From Candidatus Omnitrophota bacterium (GTDB taxonomy: Bacteria > Omnitrophota > Gorgyraeia > 2-02-FULL-51-18), in assembly GCA_023247935.1 (NCBI GenBank), contig JAHFFM010000076.1:1-8551 (forward strand): a DNA stretch of 8,551 nucleotides, in the 5' to 3' direction. Numbering within the stretch: position 1 is the first letter of the stretch; each line of letters starts with the position of its first letter. Below, piece after piece: positions 1 through 6,500 of this stretch. Made by a program: the position numbers and the translations under genes. Under the pieces are notes generated by a model. The model made no database searches. It was given only the letters and a program-made list of their open reading frames with translations, and was not told where the DNA came from.

Positions 1-1410
1 CGGAGGTTTTTTACGTGCTTCCCAAATATCTTTGATGGGCCACCCGGATAAAACCAGCCTCACGGAAGGCTGAAAAAATATTCTCATCTTTTCCCAGTCA
101 TCATCGGAATAGGACGCTATCGAAGCCGGATCAAATTTGGAATCCTGCGACGCGTGAAAAGCTTCCGCGATCTGCCATTCCAGCCTCGCCAAATCCGGCA
201 AAAAAGGCAGTTTTTCCGCATAAGACGTGTGAACGATAAAATCCGGCAAATGTTTCCCAAAAAAATTTAGGTTATAAGAAACCGACGGATGCGCGTCAAT
301 ATACCGCTCACTAAGCTCCGCAAAAGCCTCCTCGCCCAGCAAATGGCGGACCGCTTCATAAACGTCCGTTAGCGCCTCCATGGCGCGGGCCAAATAACCG
401 TCCGCGTAAACGGCCATACGCTCTTCTCCGCTGGAACCGCCTTGCGGGTTAAGCATGGCATCCTGAAAACCGGAAACATTGTGAGATTGAATGCGTTTTT
501 TTATTTGGCGCTGGACATCATACAGGGACGCCAGCCTCCTCTCCGCGCCACCCGAAGAAAACGATATTTCTTTTTTTGCCATTTCATCGGTTTTGGAAGG
601 AAAAATTTGCCGCGCTGCCGAGTAAACTTTCTTAGCCTTCTCCACTTCCACGGAAAGACGCGAAAAATCAGGAATCGCCTCGTCCCATTCCACTAAAGTA
701 GAAACAGGGCCGTAAAGTTCAAGCGCGCGGCGGTACAAAGCCCAGACATTTTCCACCACTTCCCCGTTATGGGTATCAAATAAAAAAGCTCCTTTATCCG
801 TGTGCCCAGCCAAATGAAATTGGCCCACCCATTTTCCCGGGATTTCTTCCAGATAATGCATGGGGTCAAAACGATGATTCACGGAATTCACGTAAATATT
901 ATTTAAATCCAGCAAAATGCCGCAGCCACTCCGGCGCGCCACTTCCCTCAAAAATTCCCATTCCGGAACCGCGGAATGTTTAAAAGTCACATAGGTGGAA
1001 ATATTTTCGATTAAAATAGGCCTGTTTAAAATTTCCTGCACTTTTTGAATTCTCAAGACCACATGCTCCAGCGCCTCTTCCGTTAAAGGGAGCGGCAAAA
1101 GATCATGCAGATTATGCCCATCCACGCCGGTCCAGCACAAATGGTCGGAAATCACGAAGGGCTCAATGTCTTTGGCGAGCATTTTAAGCTTATTCAGATA
1201 ATCGAGGTTCAGGGCATCACAAGAGGCGATAGAAAGAGACACCCCGTGCAAAGCTACAGGGTAATGTTTACGGATGCTGCGCAGAGTCTCAAGGGGTCTT
1301 CCGCCGGTATCCATGAAATTCTCGGTGACGGCCTCAAACCAATCCATGGCGGGCCAGTCTGAAAGAATAAAAGAATAATGTTTGTTTCGGAGACCAGCTC
1401 CGCAGCCCAT
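1..1410 (-). CDS. bufBC: Fused MNIO (DUF692, BufB) and DUF2063 (BufC) bufferin-maturation protein, 3' end cut by window edge
   Basis: This frame stays open for 470 codons from ATG at 1410 to the window edge, so the stop lies outside. Residues 1-275 read as a DUF692 multinuclear non-heme iron oxidase: GAGLR (5-8), TENFM near 28, LHGVSLS with H55, SDHLCW with D89/H90, HDLLPLP (102-108), IEN (134-136), LLDLNNIYVN (166-175), HLAGH (199-203), DTH (212-214) and EWDEAIP (241-247). These hold the His, Asp, Asn and Glu candidates for the iron site. Residues ~295-470 match DUF2063: LYDVQRQIKKRI, ERMAVYADGY, LLGEEAFAEL, HLPDFI and LARLEWQIAEAF. In this family the oxidase converts precursor cysteines, to thiooxazoles in characterised bufferins, and the DUF2063 partner helps recognise the precursor. 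The two are normally separate genes; here a ~20-residue linker joins them. The precursor gene lies 81 nt upstream. No clear Shine-Dalgarno precedes ATG 1410, but the GAGLR motif needs a start here or earlier, and no other in-frame start exists after the stop upstream. Domain assignment is firm; chemistry is inferred. Confidence 0.9.
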   Translation of the reverse strand, partial: MGCGAGLRNKHYSFILSDWPAMDWFEAVTENFMDTGGRPLETLRSIRKHYPVALHGVSLSIASCDALNLDYLNKLKMLAKDIEPFVISDHLCWTGVDGHNLHDLLPLPLTEEALEHVVLRIQKVQEILNRPILIENISTYVTFKHSAVPEWEFLREVARRSGCGILLDLNNIYVNSVNHRFDPMHYLEEIPGKWVGQFHLAGHTDKGAFLFDTHNGEVVENVWALYRRALELYGPVSTLVEWDEAIPDFSRLSVEVEKAKKVYSAARQIFPSKTDEMAKKEISFSSGGAERRLASLYDVQRQIKKRIQSHNVSGFQDAMLNPQGGSSGEERMAVYADGYLARAMEALTDVYEAVRHLLGEEAFAELSERYIDAHPSVSYNLNFFGKHLPDFIVHTSYAEKLPFLPDLARLEWQIAEAFHASQDSKFDPASIASYSDDDWEKMRIFFQPSVRLVLSGWPIKDIWEARKKPP

Positions 1411-1416
1411 AGCTGG
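1394..1416 (-). promoter_or_regulatory. Small hairpin enclosing the bufBC start codon
   Basis: On the minus strand CCAGCT (1416-1411) and AGCTGG (1399-1394) are perfect 6-bp arms around an 11-nt loop, and the loop begins exactly with the ATG of bufBC. With no good Shine-Dalgarno nearby, this could keep initiation of the enzyme low. A 6-bp repeat can arise by chance, so this is only suggestive. Confidence 0.35.
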
Positions 1417-1445
1417 CCATGCTTTATTTGTCGTAAAAGAACCTT

Positions 1446-1479
1446 AAAAGAAAGAGGCGCCGCATTTAGCGGCGCCTCT
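1446..1479 (-). terminator. Terminator-like hairpin between precursor and enzyme genes
   Basis: The arms AGAGGCGCCGC (1479-1469) and GCGGCGCCTCT (1463-1453) form a perfect 11-bp GC-rich stem with a 5-nt loop. It is followed on the minus strand by TTCTTTT (1452-1446). It begins 12 nt after the bufA stop. The T-run lies only on the minus-strand side, so it ends transcripts running from bufA. As no other promoter is evident before bufBC, it is more likely a leaky terminator or 3' stabiliser that sets a high precursor-to-enzyme ratio than a full stop. Confidence 0.8.
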
Positions 1480-1491
1480 AAACAACTTACA

Positions 1492-1767
1492 TTATGAAAC
1501 CAATTTACCGCCTTGAATTTTACCGCAAAGACCTGCAGGAACTTTAAGCCAACCTTCACCCTTGCAAGTATTTTTGCCGGCGCAAGCATGACCCTTGCCG
1601 CCACAATCGCCCATACCTTTACAAGCGTTAATTCCACTGCAATTTTCAGTGATTGCGGCCGTGCTTTCAGCATGTGCATTCACAGCAGAGCCTGCAACAG
1701 CACTCATCGCCAAAAGACCGGCAACTGAGGCCATAACGAATTTCTTCTTCGAAGTCTTGATATCCAT
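1492..1767 (-). CDS. bufA: Bufferin-type RiPP precursor (BufA-like, DUF2282-related), exported six-cysteine peptide
   Basis: This 91-residue precursor starts at ATG 1767, five nt after GAGGAG. Residues 1-33 are a signal peptide: a lysine-rich N-region, then an Ala/Val/Met core, ending AHA before E34. The mature part has cysteines at 43, 49, 55, 62, 68 and 81. Cys43, 55, 62 and 81 fit the DUF2282 framework (C-x-G-I, D-C, H-A-C-A-G, W-x-x-V-P-x-G-x-C-x-K-I-x-G-G). Cys49 and Cys68 lie in a duplicated unit: CSGINACKGMG (43-53) and CAGKNTCKGEG (62-72). In the family, selected cysteines are modified by an MNIO enzyme and the product is exported to the periplasm to bind metal, copper in studied cases. 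The MNIO-BufC fusion directly downstream supports this role. The peptide could instead be grouped with BufA2-type precursors, which I recall as carrying NxCKG motifs. The modified residues and the metal cannot be read from sequence. Confidence 0.9.
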   Translation of the reverse strand: MDIKTSKKKFVMASVAGLLAMSAVAGSAVNAHAESTAAITENCSGINACKGMGDCGGKGHACAGKNTCKGEGWLKVPAGLCGKIQGGKLVS

Positions 1768-1772
1768 TTTAT

Positions 1773-1778
1773 CTCCTC
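1773..1778 (-). promoter_or_regulatory. Shine-Dalgarno site fixing the bufA start
   Basis: GAGGAG on the minus strand lies five nt (ATAAA) before ATG 1767. It makes MDIKTSKKK the start and rules out the longer in-frame start at 1821, which has no ribosome site, would read through the 5' hairpin, and would put 18 residues ahead of the signal peptide. Confidence 0.85.
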
Positions 1779-1783
1779 TTTTG

Positions 1784-1817
1784 CCCAAAAAAATTCCTTC
1801 CAAGAAATTTTTTTGGG
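1784..1817 (-). repeat. 12-bp perfect inverted repeat in the bufA 5' leader
   Basis: CCCAAAAAAATT (minus strand 1817-1806) and AATTTTTTTGGG (1795-1784) are perfect arms around a 10-nt loop. It lies five nt before the bufA Shine-Dalgarno and begins about where transcription should start from the promoter at 1825-1853. It may be a 5' mRNA-stabilising stem-loop or a dimeric regulator's operator. It is a poor terminator because the stem is AT-rich with GC at its base and no free T-run follows. Confidence 0.7.
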
Positions 1818-1824
1818 TCAAATA

Positions 1825-1853
1825 AGTTTAACAAATCGGCGCTAAGTTGGCAA
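1825..1853 (-). promoter_or_regulatory. Sigma70-like promoter candidate for bufA
   Basis: On the minus strand TTGCCA (1853-1848; 5/6 to TTGACA) is followed by a 17-nt spacer and TAAACT (1830-1825; 4/6 to TATAAT). It overlaps the last codons of the DUF1223-type gene. A start near 1818 would give a ~50-nt leader holding the inverted repeat. The fit in spacing and place is good, but the -10 is only moderate. Confidence 0.5.
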
Positions 1854-2618
1854 ATAACCGCCGACGACTTGGACAGGCCTGACGTCATTTGTCCGCGTCA
1901 CCCAAAAAACAACACCCAGCTTTTGAGCGCGCAGCCCTTTAGGCCTGGACAATTCAAGCGTGGAAACCCAGTCCCCGTAACTGAGATGAAAGTCCTTGCT
2001 TCTAAAAAGCAGGCAGGTAAAATCCTGATTCAAAACTTTGCCCCTATTTTTTCCTTCAGAAGGAGTGGTTTTAAGCCCAAAAGCGACCATTGCGCCATAA
2101 ACGATAAACGTCTCACCCTCAAATTCCTTGGAAGGTTTAAATGTTATTTCGTAAACATCCTCTTTTTTTGAACCATCCGCCAAAAGCACGCCGTTTTTTT
2201 TGTCGACAGGTACAGGGATAGGCTGCGACCTTGCCCAACCAGACCACTCAACGCCGTTCACAATCATTGTCGGGCAATAAACATTGGAAACCGACCATTT
2301 CTTCTTGTATTCTAAAATCCTACTATCAAATTCTTTTTTTCCAAAAGCATCCTTGTAACCGGCTATATTCCAAAGCGGCGCATGAAAAGCGATGGGAATA
2401 ACCTTTTCCCATAAATCCGTATCTTTTTGATTCTGTCTGAGAGAAACCATCCATTGAAGCGCCGGATTGCCATTGGCGTTGCCGTCGCAAGTGTATAGCT
2501 CAACAAGTGTATTTTGTGATTCTCCGCTCTTAAAAATCCTTTTTTCTTCCGGGGTCGCGCCAAAACAAACCTCGGAAAAAAGCAGGCCAATAATAAGATG
2601 CAAAATAATTTTCTTCAT
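1842..2618 (-). CDS. Exported DUF1223-type thioredoxin-fold protein lacking the CxxC pair
   Basis: The product is 258 residues. ATG 2618 overlaps the stop of the nuclease gene as ATGA, so translation is probably coupled. A longer frame from TTG 2636 is less likely because it would bury the signal peptide start MKKIILHLI. Residues 1-20 are a signal peptide. DUF1223 marks are LVELYT (38-43), IPIAFHAPLW (74-83), GYKDAF (87-92), the YxPxMIVNG segment (114-122), EGKNRG (188-193) and the closing PVQVVGGYL. Family members usually have a G-C-x-x-C-P-P site after the first strand; here this reads TCDGNANGNPA (43-53), so both site cysteines are gone. Instead there is Cys44, one step after the strand, and Cys115 directly before the presumed cis-proline. 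Classical thiol redox activity is therefore doubtful. The protein may bind a metal or peptide in the periplasm. Its role is unknown; the link to the downstream bufferin genes is by position only. Confidence 0.8.
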   Translation of the reverse strand: MKKIILHLIIGLLFSEVCFGATPEEKRIFKSGESQNTLVELYTCDGNANGNPALQWMVSLRQNQKDTDLWEKVIPIAFHAPLWNIAGYKDAFGKKEFDSRILEYKKKWSVSNVYCPTMIVNGVEWSGWARSQPIPVPVDKKNGVLLADGSKKEDVYEITFKPSKEFEGETFIVYGAMVAFGLKTTPSEGKNRGKVLNQDFTCLLFRSKDFHLSYGDWVSTLELSRPKGLRAQKLGVVFWVTRTNDVRPVQVVGGYLPT

Positions 2619-3121
2619 TTTTCTGTGGGCGCCCAAAGGCCCTTATTGTTCTTTCTTGCGGCAGCTTCATAACCTTTAAACAAATCCGAATAGCGGTAAG
2701 GAAAATAATTATAAGAAAAACCATACCCTTGTTGAATGATATCCGCGTTTAAAAACAAATTGTCTTCCTGGCGATAAACATATGCCAGTGTTCGGCCATA
2801 CTTATCCAGGCGCTGCCAATCATATTCCAAACGCACAGTTTTTCCTTCGATTGCCTGACGCATGTAATCTTTGGCTTTTGAGGCGAACAAAAGGACAAGT
2901 TTTTCGTCGATTTTATTCTTCCTGGCATTTTGCTGGTTTCTCTTCAGGTTGTCCATTTCGGGGGTATCCACGCCGATAAGCCTGACTTTTTCACCGTTTT
3001 CAAGAACCAGCGTATCTCCGTCGGAAACGTGGCGCACGCGGGAGATATCGGAAGCAAAAGAGGCCGCGCATAAAAATACAGAAAGCGCGGCCGCCCAAAA
3101 ACAAGATAATTTTTTTTTCAA
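2615..3121 (-). CDS. Exported staphylococcal-nuclease-like (SNase/TNase) enzyme
   Basis: This 168-residue protein is a near-complete SNase fold behind a signal peptide (1-23, ending ASFA). The key motifs are DGDT (34-37), VRLIGVDTPE with R47 and E55, and DKYGRTLAYVY (106-116) with R110. These match the catalytic Arg35, Glu43 and Arg87 of staphylococcal nuclease, and the Arg-Glu spacing of eight is kept. The usual GLW end (161-163) is present. The family is calcium-dependent and cuts single- or double-stranded DNA and RNA. The signal peptide places this one in the periplasm or outside. The only usable start is TTG at 3121, three nt after and in the same frame as the stop of the membrane-protein gene. 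No Shine-Dalgarno is seen, so re-initiation by the terminating ribosome is likely. Its stop overlaps the next ATG. Nutrient scavenging or clearing of extracellular DNA are the plain possibilities. Confidence 0.92.
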   Translation of the reverse strand: MKKKLSCFWAAALSVFLCAASFASDISRVRHVSDGDTLVLENGEKVRLIGVDTPEMDNLKRNQQNARKNKIDEKLVLLFASKAKDYMRQAIEGKTVRLEYDWQRLDKYGRTLAYVYRQEDNLFLNADIIQQGYGFSYNYFPYRYSDLFKGYEAAARKNNKGLWAPTEK

Positions 3122-3124
3122 ATG

Positions 3125-3433
3125 TTATTTTAGCTGGGGAATAACATTCGTAATAATCATAAATGCGCCGATAAAAAGCAACGCACACATCACGTATCGC
3201 CCCACTCCCCGCATCAAGGTAGGGTCTACGTTAAATTCTTGGTCACTCGCTTTTTTGAGAGTTTCCAGAGCGCTCACAACCTGCTTATCCACGGAAATTT
3301 TCTTATTCATAGATGCGTCCAGAAACTTTAAGAGCTTCGCGCCGAATAGAAGATCGACGCCAAAAACCAGACAAACAGCCGCCCCAAAAGCGGCAACCGT
3401 TGACCAAAACCCTGCCGGAAAAAAGCTACCCAT
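3125..3433 (-). CDS. Small two-helix membrane protein of unknown function
   Basis: I do not recognise the family. The start is taken as ATG 3433, which sits six nt after a perfect GGAGG; an ATG seven codons upstream has no ribosome site. The 102-residue product has a long apolar stretch at about 9-34 (TVAAFGAAVCLVFGVDLLFG) and a second at about 79-98 (YVMCALLFIGAFMIITNVI). A charged, probably helical loop lies between them at 40-78, with clustered lysines (NKK, KK) and acidic residues. The positive charge suggests the loop faces the cytoplasm, with both ends outside. It is the first gene of the group that continues into the nuclease three nt later. It is not the DoxX-like BufD often found with bufferin genes, which has four helices. 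Confidence 0.75.
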   Translation of the reverse strand: MGSFFPAGFWSTVAAFGAAVCLVFGVDLLFGAKLLKFLDASMNKKISVDKQVVSALETLKKASDQEFNVDPTLMRGVGRYVMCALLFIGAFMIITNVIPQLK

Positions 3434-3439
3434 CACCCA

Positions 3440-3444
3440 CCTCC
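3440..3444 (-). promoter_or_regulatory. Shine-Dalgarno site fixing the membrane-protein start
   Basis: GGAGG on the minus strand lies six nt before ATG 3433. It falls inside the first codons of the longer reading from ATG 3454, which itself has only an A/T-rich leader. This decides the start. Confidence 0.85.
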
Positions 3445-3492
3445 ATAGCGCCATTTTTGAATTTTGTTTTCTAAAAACTATAATATCTTACA

Positions 3493-3514
3493 AATATATA
3501 ATCTATTATATATT
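3493..3514. repeat. Perfect 22-bp AT palindrome overlapping the promoter
   Basis: AATATATAAT (3493-3502) and ATTATATATT (3505-3514) are exact inverted repeats with a 2-nt centre. The palindrome covers half of the -10 element and the expected transcription start, which is where a repressor would act. The local sequence is very AT-rich, so partial symmetry is expected, but ten of ten matched pairs is notable. It resembles Fur/PerR-type AT-rich boxes only loosely, as their centre is one nt. Confidence 0.5.
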
Positions 3515-3520
3515 ATAGCA
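3512..3520 (-). promoter_or_regulatory. Extended -10 promoter for the membrane protein-nuclease-DUF1223 group
   Basis: The minus strand reads TG-C-TATAAT, an exact extended -10 element, 21 nt after the SNF2 stop codon and 78 nt before ATG 3433. No good -35 hexamer lies at the right distance, which extended -10 promoters tolerate. Transcription should begin near 3505, giving a ~70-nt AT-rich leader. No terminator is seen after the SNF2 gene, so read-through from upstream is also possible. Confidence 0.6.
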
Positions 3521-3538
3521 TACAATTTTGATTATTTC

Positions 3539-6500
3539 TTAACCAAGCAAAAAGTCAAAATCTTGCTTTGTCAGCAACCCCGGCTTTCCACTCTTAGGAA
3601 GGATTCCTTCCAGAACCTGGAGGTAGAGTTCCGCCTTCTTTTTCTTCAAAAGCATCATTTTGTCTTCCACGGTATGCTCCATTAAAAGGCGGGTTACGAA
3701 GACGTTTTTGGTTTGGCCGATTCGATGCACCCTGTCCGAGGCCTGGTTTTCAACCGCCGGATTCCACCAGGGGTCGAGGTGAAAAACATAGCTGGCTCGC
3801 GTTAGGTTCAGCCCCACCCCGCCCGTTTTCAAGCTAATGAGGAAAATGGGCGCGCCAGCACCGCATTGAAAAGCGTCCACAAGGGATTTGCGGGCATTTT
3901 TTGGCGTTTTGCCATCCATCCTAAAATACTTCAAACCCTCTTTTTTTATGTCCTCTTCCAGCACATCCAAAAAAGAGGTGAATTGAGAAAAAACCAGTAC
4001 GCTGTGTTCTTCTTCAACAATCTCTTTCAGTTTTGAAAGCAAGTATTCCATTTTCGGTGAACGCTCATGCACTTTCTTGTCCACAAGTCTCGGGGAAACA
4101 CAAACCTGCCTTAACCTTAAAATGGCGGTTAGCGCCGTGATCGTGGCCTGGGATGGCGCATTTTTTTCAAAAGCCTCCCCCACCTTTTTCCGGACGCTTA
4201 AGACCACCTTTTGGTAAAGCGCTTTTTGTTTAGGGGTCATCCGCAAATACACTTCGTTTTCGGATTTCGCGGGCAATTCTTTCAGCGTCTTTTCTTTGGT
4301 CCTTCTCAATACGAAAAAAGCGGCTCTTTTTTTCAAGCGTTCCATAGGGTCCGAAAAACCGATTCGCCTGAACTCTTCGTACGGCCCAAGCAGCCCCGGC
4401 AACGAAATGTCCAGCACCGAATAATATTCACCCAGGTGGTTTTCAAGCGGCGTGCCGGTAAGCGTTAAAGCAAAATTGCATTTGAGACGCCGCGCGGAAG
4501 AAGTGCGTTTGGCCATGATGTTTTTCATGTATTGCGCCTCGTCAAAGATAATCACATGATAATTTTGCCGGTGAAAATAAGTCTCATCCCGCCGCAAAAG
4601 ATCATAAGTGACTAAAACGACTTCCGCGCTTTGAAGCTCTTGGGGTTTAATGGATGAAGAATATTCGACCACGTTCATATCGGGGTAAAAATTTTTGAAT
4701 TCGCTTTTCCAATTAAAAACAAGCGTGGAAGGAACCACTACCAAATGCTGTGATTTGGAGTTCTTTTTCGAAAGTGAGGAAAACTTCCCTTCGCGAATGC
4801 CGCCCAAGAAAGCAATTGCCTGCACTGTTTTACCCAGCCCCATATCATCCGCCAAACAGCCGCCCAAGTGATGCTCATACAAAAAAGCGAGCCATTCATA
4901 GCCTTCTTTTTGATAATCCCTGAGCTGACCCCTGAATCTTTTTGGCAATTCCTTGGAATCTATGCGCTCAAATTTCAAGAGCTTATTGACCCACCGCTCA
5001 TTTTCTTCCGATAATCGCACTTCGACTCCCATTTGCCGCAACTGAACCCAGTCCAAAACATGCAATCTCGGAATCTGCTCAGGTCCGGCGCCCGCATCAT
5101 TTTTCTTGGCGGGACGGCGGGTCAAGTCGCGCATCAATTCAAGCGCCTTAAGCGATTCGCTGTCCAACAGCCAAAGGTTTTCCCCATTTTCCAAAATTCC
5201 GTGGTTTTCCAGAATATTTCGCCATTCAGATTCGGATATAGGCTGGCCTTCCCAAGCCACTTCCGGCTTAACCTCAAACCAGTCAAAACCCGTTTTTTGA
5301 AACGTGTTTACCGCCATTTTAAATTTGGCTTTCTGTATTTGCCGATGCTGAAAACAAAGTTGAATGCCGTTCTGTTCAAGCCGGGAATGAAGCGTTCTTA
5401 AATGCCCGAAAAGTTCCGAAGCTGGCATTTCCTTTTCCTGACGTTTGAGCCATTCGAGAAAATCTCCCCCAAATTCTTCCTGAACCAAAGAGAATAAAGT
5501 TCCTATTTTTTGATAATTCATGGGCGCCAAATACCAGCCTTCGCGGGTGGCTAGAATATCCTCCACCTCATGCATGACAAAAGTTTTATGGAAACGTTTC
5601 AAGTATTCCCGGGATTCCCAAACCGCCTCCTCATCCCCCAAAGACAATCTGGCAATCTCAAGTTCAATTTGCTTTTCCGCCTTCTTTTCATCTTTCTCAA
5701 ACAAAATCCGGATCGCCGCCTGCACCAAAGCCTGCTTTAAATTCCTTTTCTTAAGCCGGGCTCCGCGCATGGATTGCAAATGCTCAAAATAAGCGAAAAA
5801 ATCGCTGCCAAAATCAAACCATTGCCCATCCCACAAACACGAACCTTTTACCGACATCAAGGGCCCGCTTTTACGCGCCAAGGTCACGCGGAATGTCATG
5901 GGCGATTCCTGCGCGGATGAAGATGTTCCGTTAATTTTCAAAATCAAATCTCTCAAATAAACATCTCTCTGTTCTTTGGGATAGCTCATTTTTCGATCAT
6001 TAAAATGAGCCAACATTACCTCAAAAGGCTCGGAGACAATGGGAAACAGATCATCTTTTTTGGAAAGTTCGGATGCCGTTTTCAAAACCGACTTATATGT
6101 TTGGCCGGAAAAATCCATATCTGGCTCAACGTTTATTTCGGGTTCATACACCAGGGAATCATTCGCCGGAGACTGGGAATTAGAAGCGGGAGCGGAAATG
6201 GAGTCCTGTAAAAGATTGGCTGTGTACCAGCCGGAAGCGTCGGAAAGCCTAAGGATGCGGCCGCTCTCAACGTCGAGAGCCAAATGTTCTCCGATCCGCG
6301 CGAAATCCTGGAATATTTTGTCGGGTGAATTTTTATCAAAAAGAACTTTTCGAATTCGAACACGGCCACCCACCAAATCCAATTCCGTTTTGCCGCCCAA
6401 AGAAACCGTCCCATCCCATCGGGCGCGCGTAACCCCTTTTTCCGTGTGAAGGTAAAATTCGTACTTACTCCCTTCCCGGTCCAGAAAATCCGTCAAATCA

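Noticed and set aside
442..1362. Plus-strand frames of 84-85 codons opposite the BufB-BufC fusion
   Set aside because: The minus strand here codes for clear DUF692 and DUF2063 motifs, and the plus-strand products show no recognisable domain.
1394..1420. 28-codon frame from ATG 1420 as a leader peptide for bufBC
   Set aside because: It overlaps the BufB start out of frame, has no ribosome site, and its product shows nothing recognisable.
1254..1679. 141-codon minus-strand frame overlapping bufA and the start of bufBC
   Set aside because: It runs out of frame through the terminator hairpin and both recognised genes, and resembles no family. It is a shadow frame.
1784..1817. Terminator for the DUF1223-type gene
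   Set aside because: The stem is AT-rich with GC pairs at the base and lacks a free T-run after it, unlike the clear terminator at 1446-1479.
1492..1821. Longer bufA reading starting at 1821
   Set aside because: It passes through the 5' inverted repeat, has no ribosome site, and would put 18 residues before a normal signal peptide.
2530..2724. Extra small minus-strand gene between nuclease and DUF1223 genes
   Set aside because: It lies wholly inside the ends of these two genes in another frame; their ATGA overlap leaves no room for a third gene.
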